DNA of 23,970 nucleotides. Source: Candidatus Zhuqueibacterota bacterium. Its GTDB lineage: Bacteria > Zhuqueibacterota > Zhuqueibacteria > Residuimicrobiales > Krinioviventaceae. The translations under genes and the position numbers were made by a program. Shown here one piece after another: positions 16,123-23,482 of this stretch; positions within the stretch are counted from its first letter, which is position 1; the number at the start of each line of letters is the position of its first letter. The notes beneath the pieces were generated by a model that worked only from the letters and a program-made list of their open reading frames with translations, searched no databases and had not been told where the DNA came from. The stretch is from positions 1 to 23,970 of the forward strand of contig RQOI01000236.1 of NCBI GenBank assembly GCA_003854995.1, written 5' to 3'.

Positions 16123-17094
16123 TCATCGCGAATCCGAAATCGGCGGCGCGCCATTCTCTTTCTCTCGATCAAAATCTGCAACCAGTTTTGCCAATTTCGG
16201 ATCGTCCTGAATCGATTCGTCCAGTGGAATACGCCTTTTTTGCGACGCCGTTATCTTGCGGTCTTTGTCAATGGTGATGGCCAACGTCGCAAAATATTTT
16301 CCCAGGCTTGGTGAGCTGGCGATGATGACATTCTCGTCGCTGTACTGCTCAGCCCGATAATACTCGCCGCCCATAATGACGATATCAATGCCTCCTATTT
16401 GGCTGAGCAGAGCCTCCAGGGCGTTGAAACGACCGTTGTACAGCAAAATGACAAGATCGGTTTGCTTGTCAAGCTTGCGGACGATCTCTTGCGCCGCTGC
16501 GACTGGCGCCAGACTCTGCAGCTGTGCCTCCTCGAATCTGGCGTGCAAAAGGCTCTCTTTTTCGTCGCACAATCCCAGGATGCCGACGGTCAGCTTTTTG
16601 AAAGGCGCAGTGCGAGCGCTCGTCGTCAGCTTTTTTATGATGAAAGGCTCGACAAACTGTTTTTTCTCCTGCGCATAGACAATATTGGCGGAAATGAAAT
16701 CCAGGCCATGCTTTTTGCGCAGAGCCTGCAGAAATTCACCGCCCTCGCTGAAATCTTTGCCCGATAAATTGATGCCATCATACCGCAGCATGGACAAGCC
16801 TTTGAGCAGAAAATCGGTCTGCAGCTGCGCCGTGGTTCCGTAACTCTTGGAAAATCCGCCCGCATCCAGGATGAGGGAAAAGTCAGTGCTTTCAACACCT
16901 TCATTCAATAAGGTTGCTCTCCGAGCTAACCCGCCAATCGGATTCTTTCACCCACAGGGCGTCATATAGCCCATCAGGTCGTTGCTGTGAAAAATCGTCA
17001 ATGTGGCCGAATCGCTCGCAATGACGTCAGAGGTGGCGTCGCAGCCGATGAGGAGAAGAAGGATTGATAATGATAAAATAGCCAGAGTTTTCAT
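16123..17094 (-). CDS. Probable selenoprotein: UshA-like lipoprotein with in-frame UGA (PCGU motif)
   Basis: Read from the ATG at 17094, the frame has one internal TGA (16948-16950) and continues in the same frame to a TGA at 16123, giving 323 residues with codon 49 recoded. Residues 1-18 (MKTLAILSLSILLLLIGC) are a lipoprotein signal with lipobox LIGC. TLTIFHSND matches the first strand of UshA/5'-nucleotidase-like phosphoesterases. Then comes PCG-U-KNPIGGLARR, where relatives read PCGC...GGLARR, so UGA replaces the second Cys. Downstream FISANI, FVEPFIIKKL and VGILGLCDEK fit the same family. Metal-ligand positions look degenerate: NDLMG for NDxHG, DAGG for DAGD, GKDF for GNHE. This suggests a thiol/selenol redox or binding role and not a phosphatase. 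UGA is a true stop in neighbouring genes, so recoding would be site specific. The alternative is a nonsense-mutated pseudogene. Confidence 0.75.
16911..16932 (-). promoter_or_regulatory. Candidate bacterial SECIS hairpin
   Basis: On the mRNA, GGUU and GCUC pair with GAGC and AACC (eight pairs, plus a possible G-U at the base) around a single bulged A and a GGA apical loop at 16920-16922. The loop starts 25 nt after the in-frame UGA. A short bulged stem with G in the first two loop positions, 16 to 37 nt from UGA, is the published bacterial SECIS pattern that binds SelB. It lies inside the coding region, as expected in bacteria. Confidence 0.6.
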
Positions 17095-17126
17095 GCATCG
17101 TCCAGAATTTAGTTTTGTCTTGTTTA

Positions 17127-17155
17127 ATTGTATGAATAATTACAGCAAAAAACAA
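17127..17155 (-). promoter_or_regulatory. Possible promoter of the lipoprotein-dikinase-mrfAB-galE-TPR operon
   Basis: On the minus strand TTGTTT (17150-17155) and TACAAT (17127-17132) are 17 bases apart. The -10 is close to consensus, the -35 matches only in TTG. It lies 33 bases upstream of the lipoprotein ATG, in an AT-rich gap after the isomerase stop. I see no clear terminator between the isomerase gene and this site. Confidence 0.4.
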
Positions 17156-17178
17156 TAATTGAGTATAGCGATCTCCGC

Positions 17179-18123
17179 CTAGATCAGCTTTGCCTCGATC
17201 TGTTTCAAGACGGCCATGGATTCATCCGCAATGGTGGCGCCGCCGGGCGTGAAATCAAATACTTCCAGCGATATCCAGTTGTCGTACTGCAAATCTTTGA
17301 GCAGCTGAAACGTCTTGACAAACTGATTGACAGCGTCCCCCTGGCCAAGATGCTTGCCGTCCATTTCCTGAACGTGGATGTGCTTGATATACGGATAGTA
17401 TTCTTTGACGAGCACATCAAACGGTTCTGTCTCATCCGGAGTGTTGTGAAAATCAAACATGGTCTGAATCGCCGGGTGATTGATTTCATCGATGATCGCT
17501 TTTGCTTCTGCCAGTGTGTTGATGACGTCTGTCTGGCTCCTGTCCAGCGGCTCGATCAATATCTGCACCCCGCGAGACTGGGCATAGTCGGCGACGGTCG
17601 CCAGGCCCTGCGCATAGTATTTTTTCGCCTCAGCGACGGTGATGCCCTCGGCATTGCGTTGCTTGGGCGAGCCGAAAACCATGACCGTGCCGCCGAGATC
17701 GCTGCAAAAATCGACGAGATCGCGCACGTACTGCACCGTCTTTTCCCGGACAGCCGCATCCGGCGTTGTGAAATGGAGCCCTTGCGGCGGTGGTGCGAGC
17801 AGCCAGTGCAGGCCGACGCATTCTATGCCCACTGTCCGCATGTCATTGACCAGGGAAGTGCGCCTTGCCGCGTTCAGTTCGCTGATGTTCTGCTGCACCA
17901 GGGTGAACGCCGCGATTTCCACGCCGGCGTAACCGGCTTCTGCGATGATTTGACACTGTTTCGCCCAGGAGAGCTCACGCATGCTCTCGTTGCACATGGC
18001 GTATTTGAATCCGGGCCACGCCTCGGCGGGCTGCCGCTTTTTGCACGCTGTCAGGCCGCCAAGGGCGATGGTTCCGGCAAGAGCGCCCGTCGCTTTGAGG
18101 AAATTTCTCCGATTCAGGGTCAT
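17179..18123 (-). CDS. Tat-exported sugar phosphate isomerase/epimerase (xylose isomerase-like TIM barrel), putative lipoprotein
   Basis: A 314-residue protein. Residues 4-10 (NRRNFLK) form a twin-arginine motif, followed by a weakly hydrophobic stretch and a lipobox LTAC with Cys27, so it is probably folded in the cytoplasm, exported by Tat and lipid-anchored. The rest is an AP-endonuclease-2/xylose-isomerase TIM barrel. Metal ligands are visible: Glu191 (ILIEPLDR), Asp224 (MFDFHN), His250 (IKHIHVQE) and Glu287 (SLEVFDF). This pattern fits the hydroxypyruvate isomerase and D-tagatose/D-psicose 3-epimerase branch; exported members are common in FCB and Planctomycetes. The substrate is unknown. 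Its Shine-Dalgarno GAGGAG directly follows the GNAT-like stop, with only 12 bases between the genes, so they are coupled. TAG ends it. Confidence 0.85.
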   Translation of the reverse strand: MTLNRRNFLKATGALAGTIALGGLTACKKRQPAEAWPGFKYAMCNESMRELSWAKQCQIIAEAGYAGVEIAAFTLVQQNISELNAARRTSLVNDMRTVGIECVGLHWLLAPPPQGLHFTTPDAAVREKTVQYVRDLVDFCSDLGGTVMVFGSPKQRNAEGITVAEAKKYYAQGLATVADYAQSRGVQILIEPLDRSQTDVINTLAEAKAIIDEINHPAIQTMFDFHNTPDETEPFDVLVKEYYPYIKHIHVQEMDGKHLGQGDAVNQFVKTFQLLKDLQYDNWISLEVFDFTPGGATIADESMAVLKQIEAKLI

Positions 18124-18135
18124 TTTACGATCTCC

Positions 18136-19302
18136 TCATATCTCTTTTTCGAATACAGTATATGTTTTCGACTCTTCGGCGCCCATGATCTCCACCAGCC
18201 GACGAGTCATGACATTATCTTCCAACACCCATCCCATGTCGCAATACTCCAATTTTGTGGATTGAGTGTATTGTTTTTGTTTCCATATCATGACGCCATC
18301 CAGGCCCAAACGACGAAATTTCTTTTTCACGCCCAGATAGCCGAGCCGAAAGCCCTTACAGCTGTTCTTGGTCAGCAGCATTTTGGCGGCGCGCAGCAGC
18401 TCGCAGCGCCGGCATATTCTCAGCGGCGCCATTTTTTCAAAAATGTTCAGCACAGCGCCGAAGAACGCCGCCGGCTCGCCCTTGACATAGACGAACAGAA
18501 ACAGCTTTTTATTCATGACGAGCATCATCTCGTCGACGATGTGATAGAATTCTTCCCGGGTGAAGGGGACAAAGCCCCAGTTGTCACTCCACGCGTCATT
18601 ATAGATCTCAAACATCTCCTGCTTTCGGACGCTGAGCGGGCGATCCGACCAGTCCTCAATGGTCAGCTGATAGCGATCGATCACCTTTTGGGCCACGCGC
18701 GCGACCTTTTCCTCCATCGGATTTTGTACGCGAACCTCCCACGACAGCACCTGCTTGACCGGCGCCAGGCCGGTCTGCAAGAGCAGTTTCTCATAGTAGG
18801 GCTTGTTATAGTGGTAATACATCACCGGCCGCGAGTCAAATCCGGCGGTCAAGCATCCGGGAGTGGCCTCATTCACCGGCAAATTCTGCGGGCCGCGCAT
18901 CCGGTTCATGCCCATTGATTTGAGCCACTGCGATGCCGCTGCCAGCAGAGCGATTGCGACATCAGGATCATCGGTGGCCTCGAACTGGCCAAAAAACCCG
19001 ACTTTATCGCCCCAATGCTCGTTGTGAGCATGATTGACGAACGCATTGCATCGTCCGACAACTCGGCCAGCCTTTTGCGCCAGAAAAAAGCGCATGTCAG
19101 CGTGCTTGAAGAACAGGTTCCGCGGCTCAAAGAAACCGACCATGCCGATCAATTTAAAGCCGAGATACTCGTAATCCAGCAGCGGGATATAGTGCGGATC
19201 ATTTTCATAATGCGTCCAATGAAAATCGATAAATTTTTTCAGCAGTTGCCTGTCCGATCGCGTATTGTTTGCAAAAGATACGATTTCGATGTCATTTGCC
19301 AT
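18136..19302 (-). CDS. GNAT-like acyltransferase family protein (YghO-like)
   Basis: A 388-residue cytoplasmic protein. The N-terminal half has the conserved block VGFFGQFEATDDPDVA, then a GMNRMRGPQNLPVNEATPG stretch and a YYHYNKPYYEKLLLQTGL segment, which I associate with the large GNAT-related YghO-type family. The C-terminal half has a GNAT-like motif A (GVKKKFRRLGLDGVMI, about residues 318-333) for acyl-CoA binding. The substrate is not known. The gene begins with ATG after a purine-rich GAGAAG and ends 12 bases before the exported isomerase, so they probably form a two-gene operon. It is longer than a single GNAT domain, consistent with a tandem arrangement. Confidence 0.7.
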   Translation of the reverse strand: MANDIEIVSFANNTRSDRQLLKKFIDFHWTHYENDPHYIPLLDYEYLGFKLIGMVGFFEPRNLFFKHADMRFFLAQKAGRVVGRCNAFVNHAHNEHWGDKVGFFGQFEATDDPDVAIALLAAASQWLKSMGMNRMRGPQNLPVNEATPGCLTAGFDSRPVMYYHYNKPYYEKLLLQTGLAPVKQVLSWEVRVQNPMEEKVARVAQKVIDRYQLTIEDWSDRPLSVRKQEMFEIYNDAWSDNWGFVPFTREEFYHIVDEMMLVMNKKLFLFVYVKGEPAAFFGAVLNIFEKMAPLRICRRCELLRAAKMLLTKNSCKGFRLGYLGVKKKFRRLGLDGVMIWKQKQYTQSTKLEYCDMGWVLEDNVMTRRLVEIMGAEESKTYTVFEKEI

Positions 19303-19489
19303 AATCTTCTCGCAGATTTGTCTTTGTTAAAGATAAAAAGATTGTCGACATTTACAAACGGAATCTTGCCATCCGGGAAAAAGATCAGTTTCTGGCAAAA
19401 TTGATTAAAAAGTAGTCAAGATACGATGTTGAGCAAAAATAATATTTTATGGACCAGCGTGCGATGTGAATGCCTTTTTCAAGCCAAAT

Positions 19490-20692
19490 CTATTTCCCGC
19501 ACGTCAGATCGCAGCGATTGAGGCGACCATCGATTTTGAATGCTTGACCAAATTGAATTACATTGTCGCCGTATTTTGTGCGAATTTTATCCAGCGCAGC
19601 GGTAATTTTGTCAATTCTGACATCTTTATCGTCAAAGAGTGACAACTGCCTGGGCGTCGCTGCGAGATCGCACAAGCGCAGCGTCAGTCGTCGCACCCGC
19701 ACGCGACGCGTGAGCGCATGCGCCAGGACATTTTTGGCCATCGGCGTCAATTCAATATCCGTATCCAGCGGCTGAAATCGCTGTTGCGCCGTATTCTCTT
19801 TATAGTCAGAATAGTGAACCTGAATAGTCAAGCGTCCGGTTCGCAGATGGCTGGTGCGCAGCCGCTGCGCGGCGCGGGCGAGCATGTTGAACAATCTGGA
19901 CTGCAGCAGATAATAGTCATTGCTCGCCTCATCGAGCTGTTCAATTTCGACGATCTCCGCCGCACGTTTGGGAGGCTGCACCGGCCGCGGGTCGATCCCT
20001 TTGGCGCGTTGATGCAGCAACAGGCCAAAACGGCCGAAAATCATCTGCAACTGCTCGACCGGGATGACGGCCAGCTCGCGATTCAACTGGATATTGAGCT
20101 CCTGCAGCTCCTGGCGAATCTTGCGATCGACGCCCGGCAAAAAACTGACGCGCAACGGCGCGAGAAACATCTCTTCCGCCCCCCTTTCGACGCCGTGCAG
20201 GCCGCAGCGTTCGCCGCGCGAGGTGACGAAATCGGATGCCACCTTGCTGACGAGCTTGTTGCCGGCGATTCCCGCCGCCGCGCCGAGACGCAGTCTCTGT
20301 TGAATTTCATGCTGCACCTTTGCCGCAGTGTCCGTCACGCCGCCAAATAGTCTCCCGGTGCCCACGTCCAGGTAGGCATGCCCAAAACGCAATGGTTCCA
20401 GAACAGGAGTGAATTCACTCAACACCCTGATCAGCGCGGCCGAAGCACGTTGATAGAGGCCTTCATTCGGCGGCAATACCGTCAGATCGTGGCAAAATCC
20501 GCGCGCTTTGGCCAACGCCTGGCCGCGATGCACACCGTTCTGTTGCGCCTCTTCCGACGCCGCCAGCACGAGCGGCCCGGCGGCTGCGGCAATCGCGACC
20601 GCAACGGGTCGAGAGCGCAGCCTCGGCTCCACCACACGCTCGACCGCAATGGGAAAATTGGTGACATCGATGTGGATGATATTACTGGGCAT
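19490..20692 (-). CDS. Y-family DNA polymerase homologue with degenerate active site (DinB/ImuB-like)
   Basis: A 400-residue protein with Y-family architecture. The first metal motif is HIDVTNFPIAVE: Asp9 and Glu18 remain, but the DxDxFF pattern is eroded. The second motif, normally SIDEAYLD, reads RFGHAYLDVG, so both catalytic acids are Gly104 and His105. Residues 157-240 include the helix-hairpin-helix region (LPGVDRKIRQELQELNI), and the little-finger domain follows. Near the C-terminus QLSLF (349-353) is a near-perfect beta-clamp-binding motif, then a DinB-like IDKITAALDKIRTKYGDNVIQFG segment. Loss of the acids with retention of the clamp motif is the hallmark of ImuB, a non-catalytic adaptor in mutagenesis complexes with ImuA and DnaE2. 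Neither partner is in the window. The gene stands alone, upstream of a repeat-rich gap. Confidence 0.8.
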   Translation of the reverse strand: MPSNIIHIDVTNFPIAVERVVEPRLRSRPVAVAIAAAAGPLVLAASEEAQQNGVHRGQALAKARGFCHDLTVLPPNEGLYQRASAALIRVLSEFTPVLEPLRFGHAYLDVGTGRLFGGVTDTAAKVQHEIQQRLRLGAAAGIAGNKLVSKVASDFVTSRGERCGLHGVERGAEEMFLAPLRVSFLPGVDRKIRQELQELNIQLNRELAVIPVEQLQMIFGRFGLLLHQRAKGIDPRPVQPPKRAAEIVEIEQLDEASNDYYLLQSRLFNMLARAAQRLRTSHLRTGRLTIQVHYSDYKENTAQQRFQPLDTDIELTPMAKNVLAHALTRRVRVRRLTLRLCDLAATPRQLSLFDDKDVRIDKITAALDKIRTKYGDNVIQFGQAFKIDGRLNRCDLTCGK

Positions 20693-20830
20693 ATCTCATC
20701 GCCAAACTCTATGCAGAAAAGGTGTATTTTAAATCACTTTATGAATATACGATATTTTTTCTGTTTGCGCCACTATTTTCTGTGTTTTGCCCGCAAAAGG
20801 TCAGCTACTGGTAAAGTCAATAAAAAATCA

Positions 20831-20871
20831 ACACAAAGAGCCGCAAAAACACGAAGGATCACGAAAAAGAA
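20831..20871 (+). repeat. Dispersed intergenic repeat, copy C
   Basis: Reads ACACAAAGAGCCGCAAAAAC then ACGAAGGATCACGAAAAAGA. The words ACACAAAG and ACACGAAGGA are shared with copies A and E. It lies about 70 bases from copy D in the same direction. Confidence 0.5.
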
Positions 20872-20941
20872 CTTGAATAGTTGTGTCTTTTATAGAATCC
20901 CTGAACGAACAGAGCATCAATCACGTAGAGAAAAAGATTGA

Positions 20942-20977
20942 AACCACCGAGTTCGCCGAGAAGCGCCGAGAAAAAAA
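20942..20977 (+). repeat. Dispersed intergenic repeat, copy D
   Basis: AACCACCGAGTTCGCCGAGA followed by AGCGCCGAGAAAAAAA. The core CCGAGTTCGCCGAGAA (20947-20962) is identical to copy B at 4741, some 16 kb away. Confidence 0.65.
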
Positions 20978-21022
20978 CGGTATTCGGAGAGGTTATATCT
21001 TTGGATGGTGATACCTACCTCC

Positions 21023-21097
21023 TCCGGCAAGTTTTGCTGTGGATGCTTTCGGTTAGATAGACAACGAAACAACCACTTTTTATCAAAACCTGCCGGA
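21023..21097. repeat. Inverted repeat next to a pseudogene
   Basis: TCCGGCAAGTTTT (21023-21035) and AAAACCTGCCGGA (21085-21097) are complementary at 12 of 13 positions with 49 bases between. It lies just after the stop of the broken beta-helix gene on the minus strand. No T run follows, so it is not an obvious intrinsic terminator. Confidence 0.5.
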
Positions 21098-21106
21098 AGA
21101 TTTATC

Positions 21107-21935
21107 TTAGCGCACCAACAGCATTTTGCGCGTCTGCGAAAACTGTGCCCCCCGCAGTTGATAGAAATAGACGCCGCTCGGCTGGTTCGTAGCGTTCCAG
21201 GTGTATGTATGGCTTCCCTCTACAAGATTTTCTGAGACAAGCGTTTCGATTGTCTCCCCAAGAAGATTATAGATATCAAGCGTAATGAACTGCTTTTTGG
21301 GCAGACTGAACTTGATCGTGGTCGCTGGATTGAAGGGATTGGGATGATTTTGGCCCAGCGTAAAACGTTCGGGAGTTCCTGCAACTGTTTGTTGCTCGAT
21401 TCCTGTGGGTAAGTTTAATGTCGATTCCCATGCGCCGATATCAGGCCTTGAATCTGTTGGACAGGGTCGTACTCTTCCTTGAATATCATATGAAGGACAT
21501 TGCAGTACGACGCCATCGCCAAAGTCATATTCAAGTATTCCTGCGCCAATAGCGGGACTCGCATTCGTTAAACTATCTGCAACCAGCATGGGATCTTCTT
21601 TTTTATTCCCCTCGCCACTATATCCTCCTTGCACAATAGAATACCGCACCTTTATGCCAGCGTTGCCAGATCGACCTATTTGCGCCATAGTTGAAGCGCT
21701 ATTACTCCATATGATATTATTCATTAAAGTGGCTGGCCACGGTGATCGCTTTGCCTTTGAAATTGATGTTTTCGTAATAAGTGTCGTCCGCCACTAGCAC
21801 CGTGTCGCCATTGGCCGAAGTGCTGATCCCGGCCTGAATCGTCGGCTGGTCTTGAGGAACGCGGATGACATTGGCAAAGCTTAATTGCAGGCGTAGCAAA
21901 ATGAAAATGCTTAGCATCTTGAATGATGTTTTCAT
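21107..21935 (-). pseudogene. Broken secreted beta-helix protein with T9SS sorting domain
   Basis: Two pieces of one gene are joined out of frame near 21720-21730. The 5' piece starts with ATG at 21935 after GGAGG and encodes a signal peptide and the opening of a right-handed beta-helix protein (IRVPQDQPTIQAGI, GDTVLVADDTYYENINFKGKAITVASHF), then hits TAA. The 3' piece, one frame away, begins NNIIWSNSAST and carries the end of the helix (SPAIGAG, PDIGAWE) and a full type IX sorting domain (LGQNHPNPFNPATTIKFSLP ... SGVYFYQLRG ... KMLLVR). Intact relatives have a long stretch of helix coils between these blocks, so an internal deletion plus a frame change is the simplest reading. Such proteins are normally surface or secreted, often polysaccharide-related. 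An assembly error is possible. Confidence 0.75.
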
Positions 21936-22406
21936 GGTGATCCTCCATTTCAATTAGGAATGAACCAGATTGAATTCCTTGAACAATGAATGATCCTGTA
22001 AGTTGTTTTCATTCTAGGAAATTTCAGTGCGGTGGATTCGTTTTGATGAAGGGAATCAAAGAACGTACCAGTAGTTAATCAGGGATACTAAATTATTAAA
22101 TAACATAGAGATGCCTGATTTTCTTGTTGGAGAATAAAATTAAATTTTCGGAGGAAATTCGGAATAATAGTCGAGGGGGGATTATAATTTACAGTTTATA
22201 TGAAAGTTAGATTCGGAAAAAATGTCGAAAGATATGCGAAAAATAGGAAATTATGGTTTATCTGAATAATGCTTGCTTTGCGACCGAGAACACGAAGGAC
22301 ACAGAGAAAAATTGTGCACAATATGAGTATGGTATATCATCTTCTTCTCTCTGTGTTCTTTGTGAGCTCGGTGGTTTTACGTGCCCATTTTCCAATAGAA
22401 CTGAAA
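21936..22406. other. AT-rich gap without a gene
   Basis: About 470 bases. It holds the Shine-Dalgarno of the broken beta-helix gene (GGAGG, 21941-21946) and the inverted pair of dispersed repeats at 22283-22372. The rest is AT-rich and I see no conserved coding frame or RNA structure in it. Confidence 0.55.
22283..22372. repeat. Dispersed repeat, copy E: inverted pair (MITE-like hairpin)
   Basis: Left arm ACCGAGAACACGAAGGACAC then AGAGAAAA (22283-22310); the right arm (22342-22372) is its approximate reverse complement, ending GTGAGCTCGGT. About 80 percent of arm positions pair around a 31-base spacer. Arms of this CACGAAGGACACAGAGA type commonly flank small GxxExxY-protein insertions in other genomes; here there is no gene between them. 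Confidence 0.65.
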
Positions 22407-23473
22407 TTAACCGGATGCCGGCTTTATAATATTCAGCGTTTCCATTTTATACCGAATATTTTTTTCAGACGTGTTCAATCGTCGCGCCGCTTCGGATTGA
22501 TTCCAGTTACAGTCCATCAATGTCTTTTTCAAGAGTTGCGTTTCAAAATCCTGCACCTGTTCCTTGAGAGAACCTGAATATGTATTGTATCTCTGCCTGT
22601 TACGGAATTCTTTTATTTCATCCTGCAGGTCTAGGGGAAAAGTCTCAAAGGTTATCGTTGACATATCATTCGGTGCCAGCGCCACAAGTCTTTCGACAAG
22701 GTTTTCCAGTTCTCTAATGTTGCCATCCCATTTTTTGCATTTCATAAAATCAATGATGCTCTCATGAAAAGCCGTCACTTTTTTATGTTGTTGTTTCGAA
22801 TAATAGTCGAGAAAATGTTTCGCGAGCAATTGAATATCTTCACCTCTTTCATTCAAATCGGGAATATAAATCGGATAGACAAACAAGCGGAAAAAGAGAT
22901 CGTGACGGAACAGATTTTTCTCGACCAATTCTTTGAGCGGCACACTGGAAGCCGCAATAATGCGAACATTTATTTGCACTGACTTGTCGCTGCCGACCGG
23001 TCTGATTTCTGCTTCCTGGAGAACGCGAAGAAGCTTGGCTTGCATGTCCAGCGGCAGATTGTTGATTTCGTCCATGAACAACGTTCCCATATTCGCTTGC
23101 AGAAATAATCCTTGACGATCGGCATGTGCGCCGGTAAAAGCCCCTCTTTTGTGACCAAAAAATTCGCTTTCTAAAAGAGTGCTCTGTATCGATCCGCAAT
23201 GGACGTCCACAAATGGAAAATCGGACCGGGAACTGAATTGATGATGAGCGACTCGCCTTCATAATAAATATTGGGGTGGTCCAGCGCTGAAGCGGCCTGT
23301 GCCTCCAGAATGAAACGTTTTCGAGTGGTTTCATCTTCTGTCAGATGGGATGGCAGGAATTTGAGGGCGACAAAACGATTGAGGAAGGCATCCAGCGCTT
23401 TATAGACGACTCCCATACCGCCATCGCCGAGTTTTTCCAGGATTTTGTAGTGAGAAATGGTTTTGCCGATCAC
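22407..23473 (-). pseudogene. Broken Ser/Thr kinase / sigma-54 activator fusion gene
   Basis: The 5' piece starts with GTG at 23473 (GAGG seven bases upstream, overlapping the cstA stop) and encodes only the N-lobe of a Hanks-type kinase: GDGGMGVVY, VALKFL with Lys38, the helix C Glu57, then HPNI at residue 69. After that kinase similarity ends; no HRD or DFG is present. The 3' piece, in another frame, resumes at HHQFSSRSDFPFVDVHCG and gives a sigma-54 AAA+ domain with GAFTGA, Walker B GTLFMDEI and a Fis-type helix-turn-helix at the end (NQSEAARRLNTSEKNIRYKM). The Walker A GESGTGKE block is missing. So the kinase C-lobe, anything between, and the start of the AAA+ domain have been lost. It probably descends from a kinase-regulator fusion; a deletion or misassembly are both possible. 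Confidence 0.8.
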
Positions 23474-23482
23474 TATATATCC

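Larger units (their letters stand above)
20693..21106. other. Gene-free, repeat-bearing intergenic region
   Basis: About 410 bases with no convincing gene. It contains two copies of the dispersed repeat (20831 and 20942) in the same orientation and an inverted repeat at 21023-21097. The region is AT-rich and should hold the promoter for the Y-family gene, but I find no convincing -35/-10 pair. Confidence 0.6.

Noticed and set aside
16920..16942. A smaller hairpin (UCCGA/UCGGA) as the SECIS
   Set aside because: It overlaps the stronger eight-pair hairpin at 16911-16932, has a three-base bulge and only two further pairs, and its loop lies slightly too near the UGA.
16948..16950. UGA read as Trp or Gly by an altered genetic code
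   Set aside because: Several intact genes here stop at TGA exactly where homology ends (leuS, galE, cstA), so wholesale reassignment is unlikely.
17350..18918. A 522-codon open frame on the plus strand
   Set aside because: It lies opposite the isomerase and GNAT-like genes, which have clear family motifs, Shine-Dalgarno sites and coupled spacing. The frame shows no recognisable domain and is a complement shadow.
20831..20977. CRISPR array
   Set aside because: The repeats are degenerate, of unequal length, irregularly spaced and lack unique spacers or cas genes.
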